Assembly: GCA_016721195.1 (NCBI GenBank)
Contig: JADKIO010000005.1
Coordinates: 928,001-992,000 of the forward strand
Direction: 5' to 3'
From: Candidatus Geothrix skivensis
GTDB taxonomy: Bacteria; Acidobacteriota; Holophagae; Holophagales; Holophagaceae
DNA: 64,000 nt
The notes beneath the pieces are model-generated. The model was not told where the DNA came from and made no database searches. It saw only the letters and a program-made list of their open reading frames with translations. A program made the position numbers and the translations under genes. Positions 41,273 to 48,845 of this stretch are shown here, one piece after another. Position 1 is the stretch's first letter. Every line of letters starts with the position of its first letter.

Positions 41273-44089
41273 GTAGAGAAAGCTGCGGTAGACCTCACCG
41301 GTGGAGCGGGTCATCCCCACTTCGCAGGTGCGGCTGCTGGCGAAATACCCGTCGAAGGCCTGGGCCGTCACTTCCCGGGCCTCGTGCTTGGTGGCGGAAG
41401 CGGTCAGCTCCGGGTGGGTGAAGCCACGGTCGCCCGCGAAACCGCAGCAGCCGGCATCCCTGGGCACCACTACTTGCTCGGCGCAGGCCTGGGCGACCCC
41501 TTCCAGCTTGGCCCCCAGGTTCATCTTGGTCAGGGAGCAGACCGGATGGAGCGCGACGGCGCCCACCTTCCTGGAGACCTTCAGGCGCGGCAGCAGCACA
41601 TCGTAGGCGAAAGCCGTGCTGTCGATGACCTTCAGCTTGTCGAACTTCGCCTGGTTCTCGGGGGTGAGGTAGGCCCGGCCGGAGACTACGCCGTAGGTGC
41701 AGGGACTGGTGTCCATGACGATGGAGAGCCGCCCTTCCTGGCTCCACTCCCAGAACTTCTCGATGGCGTGGTTCAGGGTGTACTTGTGGGCCTGATCAAA
41801 CCCCTTGGAGGAGAAGGGCACGCCGCAGCAGGTGCCTTCGACGTCCTGGGGGATGTGGACCGGCACCCCGGCGCGGGCGGAGACCTTGACCAGCGCCTCC
41901 ACCAGGCTCATCTCCGTGGGTTCCCCTGGGAGGTGGCCCATCATGCGGGAAATGCAGGCGGGGAAGTAGATGGCCTGGGCCCCTTCCAGGGTCGTCACCG
42001 GCAATGGGGCCTTGGCGGCCTTGGGCATCTCTGGGCTCCACTCATGGCCTGAACCCAGGGGCTTGATTAGACGGGTGAGGAGCGGCATGGCCTTGGGGCC
42101 GAGCAGGGTCTGGACCAGATGACCGGCGCGAAGGGCCACCCGCATGACCGGCTCGATGGAGGCGAAGTTGCGGGCCACGGAAAGGGCGATTTTCTGGGCG
42201 CGGGGGCTGTGGCTGGCCCGGCGGAAGCGCTTGGTGAGCTGGCCGGTGTCGATGCTGACGGGGCAGGCGGTGGCGCAGAGGCCATCCACCGCACAGGTCT
42301 CCAGCGCCGAGTAGGGGAAGCGGCGCTCGAGGCTCTGGAGCAGCTGGTGGTCCTCCCCGGAGGCCTCGAGGCGCGCCATTTCCCGGCGCACGACGATTCG
42401 CTGCCGGGGCGTGAGGGTCAGTTCCCGGCTGGGGCACTTGGGCTCGCAGTAGCCGCACTCGATGCACTTGTCGACTTCCTCCTCGACGGCGGGCATGGGC
42501 TTGAGGTCCGCCAGGTGGGCCTTGGGGTCGGGGTTGAGGATGACGCCGGGGTTCAGCAGGTAGTCCGGGTCGACCAGGGCCTTGAGCTGCTCCATGACGG
42601 CCTTGGCCTCGGGTCCCCACTCGGCTTCGACAAAGGGCGCCATGTTGCGTCCGGTGCCGTGCTCTGCCTTGAGGGCGCCATCGTACTTGCCCACCACCAG
42701 TTCGACCACGTCATCGATGAAGCGCGCGTAGCGATCCACTGCCGCCTGGTCGTTGAAGGACTGGGTGATCACGAAGTGCAGGTTCCCGTCCTTGGCGTGG
42801 CCGAAGATGATGGCCTCGTCGTAGCCGTGCTTGGCGAACAGCTTGGTGAGGTCGATGGCCGCGTCCGCCAGCCGTTCCACGGGGAAGGCCACGTCCTCGA
42901 TGATCACCGTCGTGCCGCTCTTGCGCACGGATCCCACGGAGGGGAAGGTGCCCGAGCGGATCTTCCACATCAGGGCCTGCTCCACGGGGTCGTGGGTGAA
43001 CTTGGCGGGCTCGATCAGCTTGAGCCCCGCCGTGGTGGCCAGTGCCGTCCGTTCGAGCTCCGCGCGGACGGACTCATCCCGGCCATGGAACTCCACCAGC
43101 AGGGCAGCGGCGCCATCCGGCAGGGTCTTGATGGCGGCTGGGATGCCCGGCTGGTTCTCGACGGAACGAAGGGAGGCCCGGTCCAGGAGTTCCAGGGCCG
43201 CTGCTCCCGCATCCCGCAGGGGGATGATGGAATCGCAGGCGGCATAGAGGTCGGGGAAGAGCAGGAAGGCCGTCACCTTCACGGGCAGGTCCGGTACGGA
43301 GTTCAGGACCGCCTCGGCGATGAAGGCCAGCGTGCCTTCGGAGCCCACCAGCAGGTTCCGGAAGATGTCCACCGGCCGGTCGAAGTCCAGAAAGGCATTC
43401 AGGGAGTAGCCCGTAGTGTTCTTCGTCTTGTACTTGGACCGGATGCGCGTGGCCAATGTGGGATTCGCCAGGAGGTCGGCCTTCAGCTTAAGGAGTCCCT
43501 TGGTCAGGGCCGGCTCCGCTGAGCGGAAGCGCTCATCTGCATCGGGGGCACCCGTATCGATCACGGTGCCGGAGGGCAGCACGAAGGTGAGCGAATCAAG
43601 CGTGTGATAGGCATTCTGGGTGACGCCGCAGCACATGCCGCTGGAGTTGTTGGAAAGGATGCCGCCGACCCGGCAGGTGTTGAGGGAGGCCGGGTCCGGG
43701 CCCATCTTGGCCTTGAAGAACTTGAGGGCATGGTTCACGTGGGCGCCGATGACGCCAGGCTGGACTTTCACCCGGGCTCCGCCATCCAGTACCTTGATGT
43801 CGCGCCAGTTCCGGGCGACCTCCACCAGGATCCCGTCGGTGATCGACTGGCCGGAAAGGCTGCTGCCGGCGGCCCGAAAGGTCATGGGGATCTTCTGCTC
43901 GTGGCTGAGGCGGAAGAGTCCCTGGACCTCCTCGATGCTGCCCGGGAAGACCACGGCCTTGGGGATCAGGCGGTAGAAGCCCGCATCAGAGGCGAAGGCG
44001 ATGCGGTCCATGGCGCGGACCATGACCCTGTCGGCCCCTACGATGTTCGAGAGCGATTCCCTCAGAGCGTTGGACGTGGACTCGATCAT
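41249..44089 (-). CDS. FAD-linked D-lactate dehydrogenase with C-terminal Fe-S/CCG domains
   Basis: 946 residues. The ATG at 44089 is chosen for its GAGG site and family-like N-terminus; an upstream ATG would add 25 basic residues. The FAD-binding PCMH domain has TFRAAGSSLSGQS and GGILSNNSSGMCCG; the oxidase C-domain has VIIEDVAFPVERL, FGHAKDGNLHF and AEHGTGRNMAPF. Then come 4Fe-4S motifs (CIECGYCEPKCPSR, CAVDGLCATACPV) and CCG motifs (EGTCCGVPFSSKG, DAGCCGFAGDRG). This architecture is that of the DLD-II-type single-chain enzyme transferring electrons towards quinone or cytochrome. Substrate inferred from the neighbouring permease and lut genes; 2-hydroxyglutarate or glycolate remain possible. 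Confidence 0.9.
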   Translation of the reverse strand: MIESTSNALRESLSNIVGADRVMVRAMDRIAFASDAGFYRLIPKAVVFPGSIEEVQGLFRLSHEQKIPMTFRAAGSSLSGQSITDGILVEVARNWRDIKVLDGGARVKVQPGVIGAHVNHALKFFKAKMGPDPASLNTCRVGGILSNNSSGMCCGVTQNAYHTLDSLTFVLPSGTVIDTGAPDADERFRSAEPALTKGLLKLKADLLANPTLATRIRSKYKTKNTTGYSLNAFLDFDRPVDIFRNLLVGSEGTLAFIAEAVLNSVPDLPVKVTAFLLFPDLYAACDSIIPLRDAGAAALELLDRASLRSVENQPGIPAAIKTLPDGAAALLVEFHGRDESVRAELERTALATTAGLKLIEPAKFTHDPVEQALMWKIRSGTFPSVGSVRKSGTTVIIEDVAFPVERLADAAIDLTKLFAKHGYDEAIIFGHAKDGNLHFVITQSFNDQAAVDRYARFIDDVVELVVGKYDGALKAEHGTGRNMAPFVEAEWGPEAKAVMEQLKALVDPDYLLNPGVILNPDPKAHLADLKPMPAVEEEVDKCIECGYCEPKCPSRELTLTPRQRIVVRREMARLEASGEDHQLLQSLERRFPYSALETCAVDGLCATACPVSIDTGQLTKRFRRASHSPRAQKIALSVARNFASIEPVMRVALRAGHLVQTLLGPKAMPLLTRLIKPLGSGHEWSPEMPKAAKAPLPVTTLEGAQAIYFPACISRMMGHLPGEPTEMSLVEALVKVSARAGVPVHIPQDVEGTCCGVPFSSKGFDQAHKYTLNHAIEKFWEWSQEGRLSIVMDTSPCTYGVVSGRAYLTPENQAKFDKLKVIDSTAFAYDVLLPRLKVSRKVGAVALHPVCSLTKMNLGAKLEGVAQACAEQVVVPRDAGCCGFAGDRGFTHPELTASATKHEAREVTAQAFDGYFASSRTCEVGMTRSTGEVYRSFLYLLESSTR

Positions 44090-44119
44090 GGGAAACACCT
44101 CGCAGGCAGAAAGGGAGTG

Positions 44120-44157
44120 TAAAAAGTCCCGCCGACGAGCTTGATGTCGGCGGGACT
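44120..44157 (-). terminator. Intrinsic terminator between lldP and the D-lactate dehydrogenase gene
   Basis: AGTCCCGCCGAC (44125-44136) and GTCGGCGGGACT (44146-44157) form a perfect 12-bp stem with a 9-base loop; on the minus strand TTTTT follows directly. It lies 28 bp after the lldP stop. Confidence 0.9.
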
Positions 44158-44184
44158 CGGTCATTCGTCGGAATGCCGCCTAGG

Positions 44185-45948
44185 CTACTTGGCCGGAGCG
44201 GGGGCAGGCACGGCAGCCGGAGCGGCCGGAACAGCAGGAGCAACTGCAGGAGCCGTCACCACCGCAGGAGCGGGGGGCAGCTGGGGCATCCAGTTGGCGG
44301 GCAGGACCTTCGCGTAAAGGAAGATCACGACGCCGACCATGGCGGCCAGCACGATGCTGTGCCAGAACACGTAGCGAAGGATGGTGCCTTCCTCGCCCTG
44401 CTGGTTGGTGGCCACGGAAGCGACCACGAGGCTCTGGGCATCGATCATCTTGCCCATGACGCCGCCGGTGGTGTTGGCGGCGGCGGTGAGGATCGGGTTC
44501 AGGCCCAGCTGCTGGGCGGTGATCTTCTGGAGGCCACCGAACAGCACGTTGGAGGAGGTATCGCTGCCCGTGAGGGCCACACCCAGCCAGCCCAGCATGG
44601 CGCTGAAGAAGGGGAACAGCACGCCGGTGCTGGCGAAGGCCAGACCCATGGTGGCGTCCATGCCAGCGGCCTTGGACACGAAGCCCAGGGCCAGCATGGC
44701 GGCGATGGTGAGCAGGGAGATCTTCACGCGGCCGATGGTCTTGATGAAGATCCCGGCGATTTCCTTGACGCTGAAGCCCAGCAGCAGGCCGCTGCAGATG
44801 CCGGCCAACATCAGGCTGGTGCCGGTGAGGGACAGCCAGTTGAAGGTCCAGACGGCGGCTTCAGGGGAGGCCTTGGCCACCACGGGGGGGGCCTTGATGA
44901 CCAGCTTGTGAAGCCCGGTCATTTCGAAGGTCTTGACGGTGTAGCCATTCAGGAAGTTGGGGGCGGTCTTGGTGCCGCCGTTCAGGAAGGTCTTGACCTG
45001 AGGGGTGCCCCAGGCGAACACGAACAGGGAGAGGAACACCCAGGGCATCCAGGCCTTCACGACCTTGCCGGTGGTCTGCTCGACGATGGCCGCATGGGCA
45101 TCTTCGCGCTCGTGCTCATAGCGCCAGATGGTCTTGGGCTGCCAGACCTTCAGGAGCATGACCAGGGAAACCATGGAGATGATGGCGCCGATGATGTCCA
45201 CCAGCCAGGGTCCGTGGTAGTTGCTGACGGCGAACTGGGAGATGGCGAAGCTGCCACCGGCCACCAGGCAGGCGGGCCAGACTTCCATCATGGCCTTGCG
45301 TCCAGCCATGGTCCAGATGATCCAGAAGGGGATGATCAGGGAGAAGATGGGCAGGATGCGGCCAGCAGCGGCGCTCAGCATTTCAAGGGGAAGACCGGTC
45401 ACGGCGGCCAAGGCGATGATGGGCGTGCCCAGGGCACCGTAGGCCACGGGAGCGGTGTTGCCGATGAGGGCCAGGCCGGCGGCCTGGAGGGGGCGGAAGC
45501 CAAGGCCGATCAGCATGGCGGCGGAAATCGCCACCGGGGTGCCGAAGCCGGCCGCGCCTTCGATGAAGGCGCCGAAGCTGAAGGCGATCAGCAGGGCCTG
45601 GATGCGGCGATCCCCGGCGAGACCCGCAATGGAGTGCTTCACCACCTCGAAGTCACCTGATTTCACGGTGATGTCGTAGATGAAGATGGCATTCAGCACG
45701 ATCCAGCCGATGGGAAGCAGGCCGAACAGGGCCCCATGGACGGCGGCCATGCCGACCATGGTGGAGGGCATCTTGTAGATGAAAATGGCCACCAGCACGG
45801 CGCCAAGCAGGCCCAACATGGCCGAGTAGTGGGCCTTGACATGTTTGGCGAGCAGGCCGAGCAGCAGGTAGACCGGTATGCCGGCCACCAGCGCTGATAG
45901 GAAGATATTCCCCATGACGGGGGAATAGACTTGGGTCCACGGGGTCAT
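44185..45948 (-). CDS. lldP: L-lactate permease
   Basis: 587 residues, 13-14 hydrophobic segments, GGAGG before the ATG. Family motifs: GAFIEGAAGFGTPVAISAA (the LctP signature), LALIGNTAPVAYGALGTP, GVALTGSDTSSNVLFGGLQ and ANTTGGVMGKMIDAQSLVVA. LctP/LldP proteins import lactate (and often glycolate) by proton symport. The C-terminal tail of about 35 residues is an Ala/Pro repeat unlike the family norm. It is divergent from the GntR regulator with a palindromic operator between them, so it is probably repressed in the absence of lactate. Confidence 0.97.
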   Translation of the reverse strand: MTPWTQVYSPVMGNIFLSALVAGIPVYLLLGLLAKHVKAHYSAMLGLLGAVLVAIFIYKMPSTMVGMAAVHGALFGLLPIGWIVLNAIFIYDITVKSGDFEVVKHSIAGLAGDRRIQALLIAFSFGAFIEGAAGFGTPVAISAAMLIGLGFRPLQAAGLALIGNTAPVAYGALGTPIIALAAVTGLPLEMLSAAAGRILPIFSLIIPFWIIWTMAGRKAMMEVWPACLVAGGSFAISQFAVSNYHGPWLVDIIGAIISMVSLVMLLKVWQPKTIWRYEHEREDAHAAIVEQTTGKVVKAWMPWVFLSLFVFAWGTPQVKTFLNGGTKTAPNFLNGYTVKTFEMTGLHKLVIKAPPVVAKASPEAAVWTFNWLSLTGTSLMLAGICSGLLLGFSVKEIAGIFIKTIGRVKISLLTIAAMLALGFVSKAAGMDATMGLAFASTGVLFPFFSAMLGWLGVALTGSDTSSNVLFGGLQKITAQQLGLNPILTAAANTTGGVMGKMIDAQSLVVASVATNQQGEEGTILRYVFWHSIVLAAMVGVVIFLYAKVLPANWMPQLPPAPAVVTAPAVAPAVPAAPAAVPAPAPAK

Positions 45949-46014
45949 GAAGCCTCCAGAAAGGGGGGGGAGTGAGATGGTGAGGTGGAATTTTGAAAAA
46001 GAACTTGGCCGAAG

Positions 46015-46041
46015 ATTACAATGGGTCTAGTGGTCAGACCA
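46015..46041 (-). promoter_or_regulatory. lldP promoter region with GntR/FadR-type operator
   Basis: TGGTCAGACCA (46031-46041) is a perfect palindrome of the TGGT-N3-ACCA class recognised by LldR/PdhR/GlcC-type regulators. On the minus strand TGTAAT (46020-46015) is a plausible -10; the operator would overlap the -35 zone, which suits repression of lldP. Confidence 0.7.
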
Positions 46042-46082
46042 TACCCCTGGGTAATGTTTTTCATCACACTTTCCATATATGA

Positions 46083-46108
46083 TCATTTTCAACATTTAGT
46101 CATTTTCA
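46083..46108 (+). promoter_or_regulatory. Direct repeat upstream of the GntR regulator
   Basis: TCATTTTCA occurs at 46083-46091 and 46100-46108, 17 bp apart, within an AT-rich stretch just before the GTG start. It could be part of the promoter or a regulator site. Confidence 0.35.
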
Positions 46109-46121
46109 GCGAAGTGGCCCC

Positions 46122-46838
46122 GTGGATTTCACTCCGATCAAGACCAAACGCCTCTACGAAGAGATCGTGGAGCAGATCAAGCACCTCATCACGGATGGGA
46201 AGCTGAAGCCCGGCGACAAGCTGCTCGCCGAACGGGAGCTGGCGGACCAGTTCCAGGTGAGCCGCGCCTCTGTGCGGGAGGCCATCCGTACTCTGGAGAT
46301 GCTGGGTGTCATTGATATCCGACCTGGAGAGGGGACCTTCGTCCGCCACTCCCATACGGATGACATCATCCGCCCGCTGGCCATGTTCCTGGCGGTGGAG
46401 CGAAGCTCGCTCCTCGACATGTACGAGATGCGCCGGATCTTCGAGACGGCCACCGCTGGCCTCGCCGCCGAGCGCGCCACCATGGAGGAGTTGGAGCAGA
46501 TCGCCAGCTCGCTCGAGAACATGAAGGCCTCCGTCAACGTGAAGGACCCTGAGAAGGGCGAGGAATTCGACGTCGCCTTCCACTTCGCCATCGCCGAGGC
46601 CACCCACAACACCCTGCTCACCAAGCTGTTCAAGACCGTTTCGACGGAATTCCACAATGCCAATTCCGTGGCGCGACGCCAGCTGTACCAAGGAAAGCCT
46701 GAGAACGCCCAGCGGCTGATCGATCAGCACAACGAGATCTACGAGGCGATCCGCACCCGATCTCCCCAGGCGGCCTCGCAGGCCATGCTGGCCCACCTCA
46801 TTTTCGCCGAAGGCGAGCTTCGGAAGTGGATCGTGTAG
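46122..46838 (+). CDS. GntR-family (FadR/FCD subfamily) lactate regulator, LldR-like
   Basis: 238 residues from a GTG. The N-terminal winged helix has LYEEIVEQIKHLI, LKPGDKLLAERELADQF and VSRASVREAIRTLEMLG, the classic GntR helix-turn-helix. The C-terminal FCD ligand domain (about 90-230) supplies metal-binding residues: the Asp in EFDVAFHFAIAEATHN with following His, and two later His (one in DQHNEIYEA). Location next to lldP and the TGGT-N3-ACCA operator supports lactate or a related 2-hydroxy acid as the ligand. The specific ligand is inferred from context. Confidence 0.92.
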   Translation: MDFTPIKTKRLYEEIVEQIKHLITDGKLKPGDKLLAERELADQFQVSRASVREAIRTLEMLGVIDIRPGEGTFVRHSHTDDIIRPLAMFLAVERSSLLDMYEMRRIFETATAGLAAERATMEELEQIASSLENMKASVNVKDPEKGEEFDVAFHFAIAEATHNTLLTKLFKTVSTEFHNANSVARRQLYQGKPENAQRLIDQHNEIYEAIRTRSPQAASQAMLAHLIFAEGELRKWIV

Positions 46839-46852
46839 GTGCGAGCATCACC

Positions 46853-47013
46853 CGGGCGGCAATGGCCTGCGGCGAGCAAGCATTCGGGCGGCACCATTCA
46901 TTCGGAACAGTCGCCTTGGCAACTCTCCTCGTGACGAGGGCACTTCCTGTGCCCTCGCCCTGCGGGCGGCAATCGCCTGCGGCGATTCCGTCCTCTTTGC
47001 CAATCCTGGCAAA
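46853..47013 (+). repeat. Palindromic repeat family, copy B, abutting tRNA-Ile
   Basis: Hairpins: CGAGGGCAC/GTGCCCTCG (46935-46957), AATCGCC/GGCGATT (46971-46987) and TTTGCCA/TGGCAAA (46996-47013, loop ATCC). The segment CGGGCGGCAAT-x-GCCTGCGGCGA occurs twice, at 46853 and 46963. The last hairpin touches the CCA end of the tRNA and could terminate it. Homologous to copy A at 34.7 kb. Confidence 0.7.
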
Positions 47014-47089
47014 TGGTGGCCCCGGTGGGGTTCGAACCCACGACCAAGCGGTTATGAGCCGCCAGCTCTGACCGCTGAGCTACAGGGCC
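47014..47089 (-). tRNA. tRNA-Ile (CAU anticodon, Ile2 type)
   Basis: 76 nt with encoded CCA. Minus strand starts GGCCCTGTAGCTCAGCGGTC; anticodon stem-loop GGCGG-CTCATAA-CCGCT; T-arm GTGGGTTCGAACCCCAC; end CGGGGCCACCA. The CAU anticodon with a GGC-rich anticodon stem closely resembles E. coli tRNA-Ile2, whose C34 is changed to lysidine by TilS. tRNA-Met is the alternative reading. Confidence 0.88.
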
Positions 47090-47125
47090 GGGGCCAGTGT
47101 AGCAAAGGGAATGACTGAAACAGGA

Positions 47126-47749
47126 TCAGAGACCGGGGAGGTGTCGGCCTCCGACGGTGAAATCCAGCAACTGGATCATCCGTTCGGCGAAGGTGAGCAG
47201 ATCCCTGGACTCCAAAAGGAATTGGCGCTCGGAGGGCTCGAAATCCAGAGCCATGGCCAGGGTGTTGAGGCGCTCCATATCCTCCAGGGGCAGGTCCAGA
47301 AGCTCTTTCAGTTGGGCTTCAATGCCTTCCGAGATGGCATAGGCCTGTAGGGATTCCATGAGCCGGCGGCGGTGGGGGCCCGGCCAGAGCAAGGCCGAAT
47401 CGAAGGGGACCACCTGGATTCGGGCCTGCCGGAAGGACTTCCCTGGAACCTCCTCGACGATGTGCGCAATGTCCTTGCCCTGGACCAGCAGATTCCAGCG
47501 ACCGCCGGTGAGGGGCTCGGCACGGACGATCTCGGCCAGACAGCCGGTGTCGAAAACTTGCGCAGCCTCCCCAGGAGTGCCGGGCTCCGGTGTTTCGCGC
47601 ATGAGGGTGAGGACCAGGTGGTGGTGGGAGTTGAGCACCTCCACAGTCAGGTCCTGGTACCTCGGCTCGAACACGTACAGCGGGAGGAAGGTGCGCGGAA
47701 AGAGCACGACCTGGGGCAGGGGGAAGAGGGGGAGAATGGCTGGTAGCAT
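47126..47749 (-). CDS. Lon N-terminal (LAN/PUA-like) domain protein
   Basis: 207 residues from the ATG at 47749 (AAGG seven bases upstream; an ATG at 47767 is an alternative). MLPAILPLFPLPQVVLFP and LPLYVFEPRYQDL are the defining N-terminal motifs of the Lon substrate-binding domain; DTGCLAEIVRAEPLTGGRWNLLV follows. The ATPase and protease domains of Lon are absent. Such stand-alone proteins are widespread and their role is unknown. Divergent from kdsD with under 40 bp between starts. Confidence 0.9.
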   Translation of the reverse strand: MLPAILPLFPLPQVVLFPRTFLPLYVFEPRYQDLTVEVLNSHHHLVLTLMRETPEPGTPGEAAQVFDTGCLAEIVRAEPLTGGRWNLLVQGKDIAHIVEEVPGKSFRQARIQVVPFDSALLWPGPHRRRLMESLQAYAISEGIEAQLKELLDLPLEDMERLNTLAMALDFEPSERQFLLESRDLLTFAERMIQLLDFTVGGRHLPGL

Positions 47750-47785
47750 GAACACCTTGCTCGTCATCGCATCGGAGTCCACACA

Positions 47786-48772
47786 GTGAAGGATGAGAAC
47801 CAGGGCACTGGAGCACTGGAGGTTGGAACGGCCGTGCTGGGCGCGGCCCGATCGGCCCTCGAGGACCTGCAGGGATCCTGGGATCCGCAGAAGGTTGAGG
47901 ACTGGACCAGGATGGTCATGGGCCGCAGCGGGCGGGTCGTGGTCACCGGCATGGGGAAGTCCGGCCTGGTGGCCCAGAAGATCGCCGCAACTCTCGCCTC
48001 CACCGGCTGCCCCAGCTTTTTCCTCCATCCAGCCGAGGCCCTGCACGGGGACTTGGGCATGGTGACCTCCGAGGATTCGGTCCTCGGCTTGTCCAACAGC
48101 GGTGAGAGCGAGGAGGTGGTGCGGCTGCTCCCAAGCCTGCTCCGCCTGGGGATTCCCATCGCGGCCATCACAGCCCGGCCAGAGAGCAGCCTTGGCCAGG
48201 CAGCGGCCTGGACCTTCGGCTACCGATTGTCCCAGGGCGAGGGATGTCCCCTGGACCTGGCCCCCATGGCCAGTACCACCCTTCAGATGATCTGGGGAGA
48301 TCTCCTGGCAGGCAGCCTGATGGCGCGCCGGGGGTTCACCAGGGATCTATTCGCCCTGAATCATCCCGCTGGAACCCTTGGCGCCAAATTACTACGGGTA
48401 GGTGCTTTGATGCACCAGAGCTGGCCGGTTGTCGACCCTCATGCCAGCCTGATGGGAATACTGAAAGTGATGACGGAGGGCCGCCTGGGAATGACCAGTG
48501 TCATGGACGGAACCAAACTGCTGGGTGTCATCACCGATGGGGACATCCGAAGGGCTCTGGAGACCGCCGAAGGACCGGGAGCCAATCCGCTTTCACTCAC
48601 AGCCTCCGGGATCATGTCCAGGCATCCCGCCACCATCGACGTGGATACCCTCGCCATCGAGGCCGCCGGGGAAATGGAGGCCCGCAAGATCACCTTCCTC
48701 GTGGTGACCCGAGAGGGGACGCCATGCGGGGTCCTTCACATTCATGATCTCTTGACTTCAAAGGTCTTGTAA
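47786..48772 (+). CDS. kdsD: D-arabinose 5-phosphate isomerase (KpsF/GutQ family)
   Basis: 328 residues from a GTG with GGAG eight bases upstream. The SIS domain contains VVVTGMGKSGLVAQKIAATL, FLHPAEALHGDLGMV and LGLSNSGESEEVV, the family signatures. Two CBS repeats fill the C-terminal 125 residues (LMGILKVMTEGRLGMTSVMD and PATIDVDTLAIEAAGEMEAR). It converts ribulose 5-phosphate to arabinose 5-phosphate, the precursor of KDO in lipopolysaccharide. The next gene encodes LPS export permease, supporting an LPS role. Confidence 0.93.
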   Translation: MKDENQGTGALEVGTAVLGAARSALEDLQGSWDPQKVEDWTRMVMGRSGRVVVTGMGKSGLVAQKIAATLASTGCPSFFLHPAEALHGDLGMVTSEDSVLGLSNSGESEEVVRLLPSLLRLGIPIAAITARPESSLGQAAAWTFGYRLSQGEGCPLDLAPMASTTLQMIWGDLLAGSLMARRGFTRDLFALNHPAGTLGAKLLRVGALMHQSWPVVDPHASLMGILKVMTEGRLGMTSVMDGTKLLGVITDGDIRRALETAEGPGANPLSLTASGIMSRHPATIDVDTLAIEAAGEMEARKITFLVVTREGTPCGVLHIHDLLTSKVL

Positions 48773-48793
48773 TTCTGTTGGCGCTTTCACACC

Positions 48794-48821
48794 TGGACAT
48801 CAAGGTTACATAATATACATT
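48794..48821 (+). promoter_or_regulatory. Possible promoter of the LptFG gene
   Basis: TGGACA (48794-48799) and TACATT (48816-48821) with a 16-bp spacer, in an unusually AT-rich island (TACATAATATACATTATCG). Weak -10 match. Confidence 0.35.
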
Positions 48822-48845
48822 ATCGAAAGTTAAATCGAGACCCAT

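Noticed and set aside
47014..47089. tRNA with CAU anticodon read as a second elongator or initiator Met tRNA
   Set aside because: Anticodon stem and acceptor resemble Ile2 and it lacks the three G-C pairs of initiator tRNA; kept as Ile(CAU) with some doubt.
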